5,256 nt of DNA, taken from contig CADCOF010000006.1 of NCBI GenBank assembly GCA_902802975.1, forward strand, positions 1-5,256. The letters run 5' to 3'. Below the pieces are notes generated by a model that saw only the letters and a list, made by a program, of their open reading frames with translations, was not told the origin of the DNA and ran no database searches. This stretch comes from an uncultured Ruminococcus sp. Lineage in GTDB: Bacteria; Bacillota; Clostridia; Oscillospirales; Acutalibacteraceae. Position 1 is the stretch's first letter. Each line of letters opens with the position of its first letter. Below are positions 1 through 5,243 of this stretch, in pieces. Both the position numbers and the translations under genes were made by a program.

Positions 1-86
1 TAGTCAATGATAATTCAGCCTACGGCTGAAGGACAATTCATCCCGCCGCCTATAGAGGCGGGGGACTTCTTGTCCGTTAGGTTAAA
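1..86 (+). mobile_element. Right end of an IS200/IS605-type (tnpB-carrying) element, partial
   Basis: Two consecutive stem-loops fill this stretch. The first is TTCAGCC-TAC-GGCTGAA (14-30), a perfect 7-bp stem. The second has an outer stem GGACAA/TTGTCC (31-36 with 70-75) enclosing a GC-rich inner hairpin (43-51 with 56-64, loop ATAG, one G/G mismatch). The order 'ATTCATCCC, GC hairpin, GGGACTTCTTG' is what I recognise from right ends of IS200/IS605 elements just downstream of tnpB, where the same DNA encodes the 3' part of the omega/reRNA guide scaffold. Those subterminal hairpins are what the TnpA transposase binds as single-stranded DNA. The rest, including any tnpB, would lie off-window to the left. 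The exact end cannot be fixed but probably falls at about 76-86 (GTTAGGTTAAA), touching the next gene's ATG. Alternative: an ordinary bidirectional terminator, but the lack of a T-run and the double-stem design argue against it. Confidence 0.6.
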
Positions 87-701
87 ATGGAATTTCACGA
101 AAAATTGCAAGAATTAAGAAAAAACAAAGGCTTAACTCAAGAAGAACTTGCAAAAGAACTGTTCGTTTCCAGAACAGCAATCTCAAAATGGGAATCGGGA
201 AAAGGTTATCCGAATATTGATTCACTAAAAGAAATATCCGGATTCTTTTCTGTAACGATAGACGAATTGCTGTCATCTGAGGAACTTATTACTGCCGCCA
301 AAGATGAGAACCGCTCGAATATCGAAAAAATGGCAGACCTTATGATTGGCATCGCCGATATTATGATTATAATGCTCATTCTATTGCCGCTTTATCCTAA
401 AAAAGAGAACGATTATATTACGGCAGTCGCATTATTTGATTACACAAATGCATCATCTGCAGTAAATTTTATATACTGGGGACTGTTTTCCGCACTTATC
501 ATCATTGGTATGGTTAAGGTATTTATGAATTACAATAACATCCAAAAAGGCAGATGTGCCTTTACAAGTTTATCATTCGCGCTGAGTATCATAGTAATTT
601 TATTTTTGACAATGGCAAGAATTCCTTATGCTGTAACTGTGACTTTTTTACTGTTCATAGTGAAAGAGATATTGATGTTTAAAGCATTGAGGCCATGTTA
701 A
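87..701 (+). CDS. XRE-family HTH regulator with C-terminal multi-spanning membrane domain
   Basis: 204 residues. Residues 5-62 form a typical Cro/cI-type (HTH_3) DNA-binding domain: LTQEELAKEL (16-25) is helix 2 and SRTAISKWESGK (28-39) the recognition helix, followed by the usual YPNIDSL and TIDELL signatures. Residues about 86-103, 128-147, 158-176 and 180-198 are strongly hydrophobic and probably span the membrane, so this is likely a membrane-tethered regulator. Proteins of this layout are common in Firmicutes and often have unknown signals; I cannot name a target or ligand. The ATG at 87 gives the complete HTH N-terminus, so the start looks native. There is no proper SD: only TTAGG five bases upstream, within the apparent IS end. 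Insertion may therefore have removed the native promoter and leader, and expression is uncertain. The gene stands alone, converging on spoIVA, and is visibly more AT-rich than spoIVA or pyk. Confidence 0.9.
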   Translation: MEFHEKLQELRKNKGLTQEELAKELFVSRTAISKWESGKGYPNIDSLKEISGFFSVTIDELLSSEELITAAKDENRSNIEKMADLMIGIADIMIIMLILLPLYPKKENDYITAVALFDYTNASSAVNFIYWGLFSALIIIGMVKVFMNYNNIQKGRCAFTSLSFALSIIVILFLTMARIPYAVTVTFLLFIVKEILMFKALRPC

Positions 702-714
702 ATTTCTGTCTTTT

Positions 715-826
715 GTTTGCACACAAACTATATCACCCACGTCTAATGTTAATTTTTGGTATACGTTTACATCATGTAGGGCACATAGAAAAAAGTATTT
801 GTTTTTCAAAAAGTTTGTGTGCAAAC
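715..826. repeat. Perfect 15-bp inverted repeat flanking an 82-bp spacer
   Basis: The left arm GTTTGCACACAAACT (715-729) is the exact reverse complement of the right arm AGTTTGTGTGCAAAC (812-826). Each arm is itself a small palindrome, GTTTG-4 nt-CAAAC, so either could form its own hairpin or be a dyad protein-binding site. The pair lies in the gap between two converging gene ends, where promoters and operators are not expected. No target-site duplication is obvious at the outer edges and no coding region lies inside. It may be a MITE-like remnant, a pair of binding sites, or a long-range RNA stem; the sequence alone does not decide. Confidence 0.6.
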
Positions 827-827
827 T
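808..827 (-). terminator. spoIVA: Weak candidate rho-independent terminator of spoIVA
   Basis: On the minus strand, about 33 nt after the spoIVA stop, AGTTTG-CACA-CAAACT forms a 6-bp stem with a 4-nt loop. The T that closes the stem plus four more make a TTTTT run, followed by G. The stem is AU-rich and short, so termination would be modest. A second small hairpin (GTGCC-TGCATG-GGCAC, 839-854) lies between it and the stop codon. The same bases are the right arm of the 15-bp inverted repeat. Confidence 0.4.
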
Positions 828-859
828 GCATGTTGCGTGTGCCTGCATGGGCACATTTG

Positions 860-2338
860 TTACAGCAGGATACAGATCAAGCCGTTGCATCCGTCATTGA
901 TGATTCTTTCTACTGTTTCATTGAGCTTCATTCTTGCGTCCTGAGGCATTCTGCTCAGTTTGCTCTGAAGTCCTTCACTGACAAGTTCATTGAGCGATTT
1001 ACCGAAAAGGTTTGACTGCCATATCTTTATCGGGTCTTCTTCAAATTCCGACAGCAAATGGCTCACAAGCTCCTGCGACTGCTCCTGTGATCCGACTATA
1101 GGCGTCAACTCCGTAAAAATGTTGGTTTTCATCATGTGTATAGAGGGCGCACCGGCGCGCAGCTTTATACCGTAACGCGTTCCTTGTTTGATAATTTGCG
1201 GTTCTTCAAATGTAAGATCTTCTGTCTGAGGCATAACAATTCCGTATCCCGTGTCGAGTGCTTCGTTGTACGCGCGGCGTATCTTGTTGTACTCAGTCTT
1301 AACTTCACTGAGATCACGCACAAGGTTCAATATGTCCGATTCATCAGTGATATCAAGCCCCGATTTTTCACTGATTACGCGGCAGAAAAGCCCCTTTCCC
1401 AATGTCAATACTATCGCCGCATGACCTGTTCCGAAATCAATATCACCAATCTCGGCGCGGCTTACGTATTCACAGCAGGAAATGTCATCACAAAACTGTT
1501 TCAGCTGCTTGATCTTCATTGCGTTTCCTGCAGCACTTCGGATACTGCCGAAAACGCCGCTTTTTATGCTGTGATCTTTTTCGAGCTGCGATACCCAGCT
1601 TGGCATATCGACTGCTATTTCGCGAACAGGAAATTCCAGCAGTATTTTAGACAGTATTTCTCTAATCTCCTCTTCATCAAGCTCCAGACAATTTACCGGC
1701 AGAACAGTTACATCGTATTTCTCCGAAAGATAATTTGCAAGGGCGCGGGCAGACGGCGAAGCGGGAGATGCGCAGTTCAGAAGAACAACAAACGGCTTGC
1801 CAAGCAGTTTCAGTTCCTCAATAACGCGCCTTTCAGATTCTTCGTATTCCTCCCTCTCTATTTCGGTTACAGAACCGTCGGTCGTTACTACAATCCCTAT
1901 AGACGAGTGATCTGTTATGACTTTTTTTGTTCCAATCTCAGCGGCAGTATCAAAAGGTATTTCCTCCTCAAACCATGGCGTTTTGACCATTCGCGGGCGA
2001 TCCTCCTCACTGTATCCCAGCGCACCCGGAACGATGTAACCAACGCTGTCGATCATACGAATACTTACGCTGACATTGTCATCGAGAACTATCTCGGCGG
2101 CACTTTCCGGGATAAATTTCGGCTCTGTTGTCATGATCGTCTTACCGGAAGCCGACTGTGGGAGTTCGTCAATGGTTCGTCTTCTGAGTTCGTCGTCATC
2201 TATATGAGGGATTACCAGTGTGTCCATAAATCGCTTAATAAAAGTCGATTTGCCCGTGCGCACTCCGCCCACTACTCCGAGATATATCTTCCCGCCCGTG
2301 CGCGCTGCAATGTCGTTATAGATTCTCGTATTTTCCAT
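860..2338 (-). CDS. spoIVA: SpoIVA, spore-coat basement ATPase (stage IV sporulation protein A)
   Basis: 492 residues, the same length as B. subtilis SpoIVA and collinear with it to the C-terminus (RIINDGCNGLICILL). SpoIVA is a TRAFAC GTPase-fold protein that hydrolyses ATP to polymerise irreversibly on the forespore outer membrane, recruited by SpoVM, as the platform for coat and cortex assembly. Visible motifs: Walker A GGVRTGKST (24-32, with K30), the GKTIMTTEPKF segment (65-75) with sensor threonines T70/T71, Walker B-like MIDSVGYIVPG (95-105) with D97, TPWFEEEIPF (120-129) and GIVVTTDGS (148-156). These numbers coincide with the functionally tested B. subtilis residues. The middle domain (about 240-350) is the most divergent and contains a FCDDISCC cysteine cluster. 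The ATG at 2338 is chosen because GGAGG lies 8 nt upstream and the protein then begins MENTRIYNDIA as in the family; the in-frame extension to 2428 lacks an SD and crosses the promoter. It is read divergently from the SpoIVF-like pair. Confidence 0.97.
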   Translation of the reverse strand: MENTRIYNDIAARTGGKIYLGVVGGVRTGKSTFIKRFMDTLVIPHIDDDELRRRTIDELPQSASGKTIMTTEPKFIPESAAEIVLDDNVSVSIRMIDSVGYIVPGALGYSEEDRPRMVKTPWFEEEIPFDTAAEIGTKKVITDHSSIGIVVTTDGSVTEIEREEYEESERRVIEELKLLGKPFVVLLNCASPASPSARALANYLSEKYDVTVLPVNCLELDEEEIREILSKILLEFPVREIAVDMPSWVSQLEKDHSIKSGVFGSIRSAAGNAMKIKQLKQFCDDISCCEYVSRAEIGDIDFGTGHAAIVLTLGKGLFCRVISEKSGLDITDESDILNLVRDLSEVKTEYNKIRRAYNEALDTGYGIVMPQTEDLTFEEPQIIKQGTRYGIKLRAGAPSIHMMKTNIFTELTPIVGSQEQSQELVSHLLSEFEEDPIKIWQSNLFGKSLNELVSEGLQSKLSRMPQDARMKLNETVERIINDGCNGLICILL

Positions 2339-2373
2339 ATTGTAAGCCTCCGAATTTTTTGTTTTGTCGCTTA

Positions 2374-2402
2374 AGCTTATGTGAAATGTATTAAAAATAT
2401 TC
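2374..2402 (-). promoter_or_regulatory. spoIVA: Candidate sigma-E promoter of spoIVA
   Basis: On the minus strand GAATATT (2402-2396) is followed after 14 nt by CATAAGCT (2381-2374). This fits the mother-cell sigma-E pattern (-35 GAATATT-like, -10 CATAnnnT) at the expected spacing. Transcription would start near 2367, giving a leader of about 30 nt with the GGAGG SD. spoIVA belongs to the sigma-E regulon in B. subtilis, so the assignment agrees with known biology, but it is a motif call only. Confidence 0.5.
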
Positions 2403-2405
2403 ACG

Positions 2406-2433
2406 GAAAGTTTTTTGTTACAGTGCATATAAT
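2406..2433 (+). promoter_or_regulatory. Candidate sigma-E-like promoter of the SpoIVF-like pair
   Basis: GAAAGTT (2406-2412), 13 nt, then CATATAAT (2426-2433). The -10 matches CATACAAT at 7 of 8 positions and the -35 matches GAATATT at 5 of 7. Its -35 lies only three bases from the -35 of the opposing spoIVA promoter. The start would be near 2440, at the GGAGG, which makes the GTG starts at 2381 and 2423 unlikely. TATAAT within the -10 would also suit sigma-A, but no matching -35 lies about 17 bp upstream. Confidence 0.4.
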
Positions 2434-2443
2434 TAATTCGGAG

Positions 2444-2695
2444 GTGAGCGAAATTAATAATGAAGACATAACTTCAACTCGTATTAAAACACGCCATTTG
2501 ATATTTTGGGTAAAGACTGCTGTCTGCCTGATTGTAATATTGGTATTGTTGATCATAAAACTTATTGGAGGCGAGCTATACGAAAATGTACATGAATATA
2601 TCGATGGTTTATTATCAAACTCGGCTGTGATAGATATTGAAACAGGTAATGATGATCTCATTCGCGCAGCATTGGATAATTATACAGATCAATAG
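2444..2695 (+). CDS. Small single-TM protein preceding the M50 protease; candidate reduced SpoIVFA-like partner
   Basis: About 83 residues. A charged N-terminus (to R17) leads into one membrane segment (about 19-41, LIFWVKTAVCLIVILVLLII) and a short, mostly acidic tail ending IRAALDNYTDQ. I do not recognise a catalytic motif. Position and topology resemble the N-terminal half of SpoIVFA, the membrane inhibitor/anchor of the SpoIVFB protease. SpoIVFA has a LytM/M23 domain after the TM; here the frame stops about 40 residues after the TM, so that domain is absent. The start is unclear. A strong GGAGG (2440-2444) has no ATG/GTG/TTG at proper spacing in frame: GTG 2444 overlaps it, ATT 2453 sits 8 nt after it, and the ATG at 2460 is out of frame and reads only MKT-stop. 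GTG 2381 and 2423 lack an SD. The end overlaps the next gene by about 44 nt, suggesting translational coupling. The reading frame is likely real; the function is inferred from context. Confidence 0.6.
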   Translation: MSEINNEDITSTRIKTRHLIFWVKTAVCLIVILVLLIIKLIGGELYENVHEYIDGLLSNSAVIDIETGNDDLIRAALDNYTDQ

Positions 2696-3215
2696 AATAA
2701 AAATAAAATATGACTATTTCACAATTGCTGTTATAACAATTTGTTCAATAGTGTTTTCACAGACCTTCACCGCCTGCATTTTGTGTGCTGTTCTGCATGA
2801 AGCAGGTCACGCAGTAATGCTTCTGCATTTTGGATGCGATACACTCGAAATACGATTAAGATTGATGTGCCTGGACATGATTGATAACGGCAGAATGAAA
2901 AGAAGTCCTGCCGAACACGCAGTTTGTATTCTGGCAGGACCTTTGATAAATTTTTTGTGTATACCTATATTTTATGCTTTGTACAAAGCTGTTGGATCAC
3001 AATTTTTGCTGATGTGTATCAGATCGAGTGCGGCACTGGGCTTTTTTAACATCATGCCGCTGACCTCTACAGACGGAGGCGAACTTCTTGCTCTTTTACT
3101 TGAAAAATTTATCTCACCGCAAAAAGCACAACACACTATTAATATTATCACTTTGATATCTATAGCCGCAGTAGTATACTATTTTGTGACATATCAACAA
3201 TCAAAGCTTTTTTGA
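2652..3215 (+). CDS. spoIVFB: SpoIVFB-like M50 intramembrane zinc metalloprotease
   Basis: About 187 residues from ATG 2652. This is a site-2-protease-type core: hydrophobic segments near 22-40, 40-60, 90-112, 118-136 and 163-181; zinc motif HEAGH (49-53, catalytic E50); the conserved AGPLIN segment (95-100); and NIMPLTSTDGGE (133-144), whose D141 would be the third zinc ligand. SpoIVFB cleaves pro-sigma-K at the forespore outer membrane in the mother cell, and the location beside spoIVA and after a single-TM protein supports that role. B. subtilis SpoIVFB is nearly 290 residues with a C-terminal CBS domain that senses nucleotides; here the protein ends just after the last membrane segment, so CBS is missing. 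ATG 2652 has AGG at 5-nt spacing; ATG 2649 and TTG 2637 are alternatives. The start lies inside the upstream gene and the stop lies inside the 3' end of pyk on the other strand. Another M50 family role cannot be excluded. Confidence 0.85.
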   Translation: MISFAQHWIIIQINRIKIKYDYFTIAVITICSIVFSQTFTACILCAVLHEAGHAVMLLHFGCDTLEIRLRLMCLDMIDNGRMKRSPAEHAVCILAGPLINFLCIPIFYALYKAVGSQFLLMCIRSSAALGFFNIMPLTSTDGGELLALLLEKFISPQKAQHTINIITLISIAAVVYYFVTYQQSKLF

Positions 3216-3222
3216 ATTGTTG
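3195..3222. other. Stem-loop covering both stop codons of the convergent genes
   Basis: CAACAATCAAA (3195-3205) pairs with TTTGAATTGTTG (3211-3222), an 11-bp stem with one bulged base. It contains the TGA of the protease gene (3213-3215) and the complement of the TGA of pyk (3201-3203). Neither strand has a T-run after the stem, so it is not a standard rho-independent terminator. It could act as a weak bidirectional terminator or a 3'-end protecting hairpin. Confidence 0.5.
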
Positions 3223-4955
3223 CTGAAAACGGTTCCTCTGATTCCATCCAGCGTTACAACTGTGCCGCTTTTCAGTATAGAAGTTGCGTTCCTTGCACCC
3301 ACAAGAGCCGGTTTGTCAAGAGCAAGGCATACAATCGCAGCATGACTGTTTACGCCTTCTTCCTCGGCAATAACGCCCTTCGCTGTGCGGATAATTCTGT
3401 GGAGGCTGTTCGTAGTTTTCGGGATAACGAGAATATCGCCATCGGCATAGTTCTTGAGCGCGTCTTCCTCATTTTTGCATACGCAAAGCCTTCCGCATAC
3501 GGTTTGATTTGTTATCGGTTCGCCCGTTACAAGAATATTGCCGACAAGATGAACTTTAAGAAGATTTGTTGTGCCCGATACGCCAAGCGGAACACCGGCT
3601 GTAATAACAGTCAAATCTCCGTTTTTAACAAGACCTTGTTCAAGCGCAACAGAAACAACATGTTCAAAAAGTTCATCGGTGTTGTTCTTTTCTTCAACGA
3701 CGATTGGCTTTACACCCCATGACAAATTCATCTGGCGGCGAACTTTCGGTTCTGTAGTTCCGCATATGATCGGGCATTCAGGGCGGTATTTCGAGATCAT
3801 GCGCGCTGTGGTGCCTGTCTTCGACACAGTGAGTATAGCAACCGCGCCCAAGTCATGCGCCGTTGTACAGGTTGCGTGAGATATCGCTGACGTAACATCA
3901 GATTTTTCAATAATATCTCTTTTGCGGAATTTTTCTATATAGTTGATATCATGTTCCGTTGTGAAGGCTATTTTTGCCATAGTTTTGACGGATTCAACGG
4001 GATATTTTCCTGCGGCTGTTTCACCCGAAAGCATAATCGCACTCGTACCGTCATAAATTGCGTTGGCAACATCGGTTGATTCGGCTCTTGTGGGACGCGG
4101 GTTCTTTATCATAGAGTCAAGCATTTGCGTTGCCGTGATTGCCTGTTTTCCGGCTTCATACACTTTCTGAATAATCTGTTTTTGCAGGATCGGTATTTTT
4201 TCAAGCGGTATCTCAACGCCGAGATCGCCTCTTGCTACCATAATGCTGTCGGATACTCTGATGATATCATCGATATTTTCAATTCCCTCATGGTTTTCAA
4301 TTTTTGCACAAATGCGAATATCATTGCTCCCGAGCATTTTCAGTTCCTGACGGAGAAGCATAATATCATTTGCGGAACGTGTAAAAGATGCCGCAATAAA
4401 ATCAATATCCTGCTCCACACCGAAAGCTATATCTTTTTTGTCTGTGTCCGACAAGAAAGGAAGAGAAAGCTTAACGTTAGGAATATTAATGCCTTTATGT
4501 GACGATACATTTCCGCCGTTAATGACTTTACAAATAACATCACATTCGGTGCAGCGAATAACATGAAGTTCGATAAGACCATCGTCGATGAGAACTCTGT
4601 CGCCGGTTTTAAGCTCCTGCGGCAGCGACTTAAAAGTAACCGAACAGATAGTATTGTTACCGTCAATCTCGTTTGATGTTAAAGTAAACTCCTGCCCCTC
4701 AACCAATGTTACAGGTCCCTGCGAAAAATTACCTGTACGGATTTCCGGTCCTTTTGTGTCAAGCAGAATTCCAACGGGCATGTCAAGCTCTTCGCGCAGC
4801 TTTTTCACAGCGTCCATTCTCGCTTTAGCCTCTTCGTGTGTGCCATGACTCATATTGATGCGGGCAACATCCATACCGTTAAGAAAAAGCTTGCGCAGAA
4901 TTTTCTCGTCATCAGTGGCAGGACCCAGAGTGCAGATAATTTTGGTTTTTCTCAT
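3201..4955 (-). CDS. pyk: Pyruvate kinase with C-terminal PEP-utiliser-like domain
   Basis: 584 residues, matching the Bacillus type. It converts PEP + ADP to pyruvate + ATP, the last step of glycolysis, in the cytoplasm. Signatures in order: KIICTLGPA (5-13), ARINMSHG (31-38, R32 and N34), LLDTKGPEIRTG (64-75), active-site ICAKIENHEGIEN (215-227, K218 and Mg ligand E220), VARGDLGVE (240-248, Mg ligand D244), ATQML (275-279) and LSGETAAGKYPVE (309-321). E71 occupies the place of rabbit E117, the residue associated with potassium-dependent pyruvate kinases, so potassium activation is predicted. The PK alpha/beta domain runs to about 470. Residues about 475-580 form the extra C-terminal domain with the GVNSHAAIVCLALDKPALVGA motif, related to the phosphohistidine domain of PEP-utilising enzymes. 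The ATG at 4955 follows GAGGTGAT at good spacing. The gene is monocistronic as far as visible, with its own promoter; its last 15 bases overlap the protease gene. Confidence 0.98.
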   Translation of the reverse strand: MRKTKIICTLGPATDDEKILRKLFLNGMDVARINMSHGTHEEAKARMDAVKKLREELDMPVGILLDTKGPEIRTGNFSQGPVTLVEGQEFTLTSNEIDGNNTICSVTFKSLPQELKTGDRVLIDDGLIELHVIRCTECDVICKVINGGNVSSHKGINIPNVKLSLPFLSDTDKKDIAFGVEQDIDFIAASFTRSANDIMLLRQELKMLGSNDIRICAKIENHEGIENIDDIIRVSDSIMVARGDLGVEIPLEKIPILQKQIIQKVYEAGKQAITATQMLDSMIKNPRPTRAESTDVANAIYDGTSAIMLSGETAAGKYPVESVKTMAKIAFTTEHDINYIEKFRKRDIIEKSDVTSAISHATCTTAHDLGAVAILTVSKTGTTARMISKYRPECPIICGTTEPKVRRQMNLSWGVKPIVVEEKNNTDELFEHVVSVALEQGLVKNGDLTVITAGVPLGVSGTTNLLKVHLVGNILVTGEPITNQTVCGRLCVCKNEEDALKNYADGDILVIPKTTNSLHRIIRTAKGVIAEEEGVNSHAAIVCLALDKPALVGARNATSILKSGTVVTLDGIRGTVFSNNSKKL

Positions 4956-5011
4956 ACAATCACCTCATAGAACAATATATAGATGCTGATATGCAGATCA
5001 TTCTGAATATC

Positions 5012-5040
5012 ATTATACAATAAAGTCTACCATAAATCAA
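5012..5040 (-). promoter_or_regulatory. pyk: Sigma-A promoter of pyk
   Basis: On the minus strand TTGATT (5040-5035), a 17-nt spacer and TATAAT (5017-5012) make a near-consensus vegetative promoter. Transcription would begin near 5005, giving a leader of about 50 nt that ends in the GAGGTGAT SD before the ATG at 4955. A small GTGA-AATA-TCAC dyad (5051-5062) lies about 10 bp upstream of the -35 and could be a regulator site, but its match to any known operator is incomplete. Confidence 0.75.
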
Positions 5041-5101
5041 GATAAAATTTGTGAAATATCACGGCTTTTGAATGAGTAAACAAATTGCAAACTATAAATG
5101 A

Positions 5102-5139
5102 GCAAATTTTGAATTGTTCGTCAATATCAACAAATTTGC
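5102..5139. repeat. AT-rich imperfect hairpin, first of a hairpin chain
   Basis: GCAAATTT (5102-5109) and AAATTTGC (5132-5139) are perfect inverted copies. Inside them TTGAATTG pairs with CAATATCAA apart from bulges, leaving the loop TTCGT. A short GC stem follows at once (TCGCC 5141-5145 with GGCGA 5153-5157). No coding sequence is convincing here. It may be part of an interspersed repeat shared with the hairpins to its right. Confidence 0.45.
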
Positions 5140-5182
5140 GTCGCCTTGGAGCGGCGAGGGAACATGGTACAAACCGGAGCAA

Positions 5183-5209
5183 AGGGGCATTTTCTGCCAA
5201 AATGCCCCT
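5183..5209. terminator. Perfect 11-bp hairpin, terminator-like or repeat unit
   Basis: AGGGGCATTTT (5183-5193) and AAAATGCCCCT (5199-5209) are exact reverse complements around a 5-nt loop CTGCC. On the plus strand the stem is followed by CTTTCC, on the minus strand by TTGCTCC, so the U-tract is poor either way. It could end a transcript from a gene beyond the right edge, or belong to the palindromic cluster. Confidence 0.45.
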
Positions 5210-5210
5210 C

Positions 5211-5243
5211 TTTCCAAAACAGTCCACCGGACTGTTTTGGAAA
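5211..5243. repeat. Perfect 15-bp palindromic hairpin at the right edge
   Basis: TTTCCAAAACAGTCC (5211-5225) pairs perfectly with GGACTGTTTTGGAAA (5229-5243) around a 3-nt loop ACC. It starts one base after the preceding 11-bp hairpin ends. No T-run follows on the plus strand (TTCACCCC) and a purine run follows on the minus strand, so a plain terminator is not the best reading. Tandem perfect palindromes like this suggest an interspersed extragenic repeat family, which I cannot verify here. Confidence 0.55.

Noticed and set aside
715..826. CRISPR-like repeat pair
   Set aside because: There are only two copies in inverted rather than direct orientation, with an 82-bp spacer and no further units.
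695..1015. Short plus-strand frame across the convergent gap and the 3' end of spoIVA
   Set aside because: It contains the inverted repeat and then runs antisense to spoIVA; no SD and no domain.
1136..2374. A 412-codon open frame on the plus strand
   Set aside because: It is antisense to spoIVA, whose Walker motifs, length and SD are unmistakable. The plus-strand product has no recognisable domain, is cysteine- and tyrosine-rich in a way typical of antisense frames, and has no SD.
2339..2428. A 30-codon N-terminal extension of spoIVA
   Set aside because: No SD at the upstream ATG. The extension crosses the candidate sigma-E promoter, and the ATG at 2338 has GGAGG at correct spacing and the family N-terminus.
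4125..4502. Plus-strand frames within pyk
   Set aside because: Antisense to conserved pyruvate kinase motifs, with no start signals.
5049..5066. Rex-like operator (TTGTGAAATAT) upstream of the pyk -35
   Set aside because: Only the left half fits the TTGTGAAATATTTCACAA-type site; the right half reads CACGGC out of register. It remains a small GTGA/TCAC dyad without an assignable regulator.
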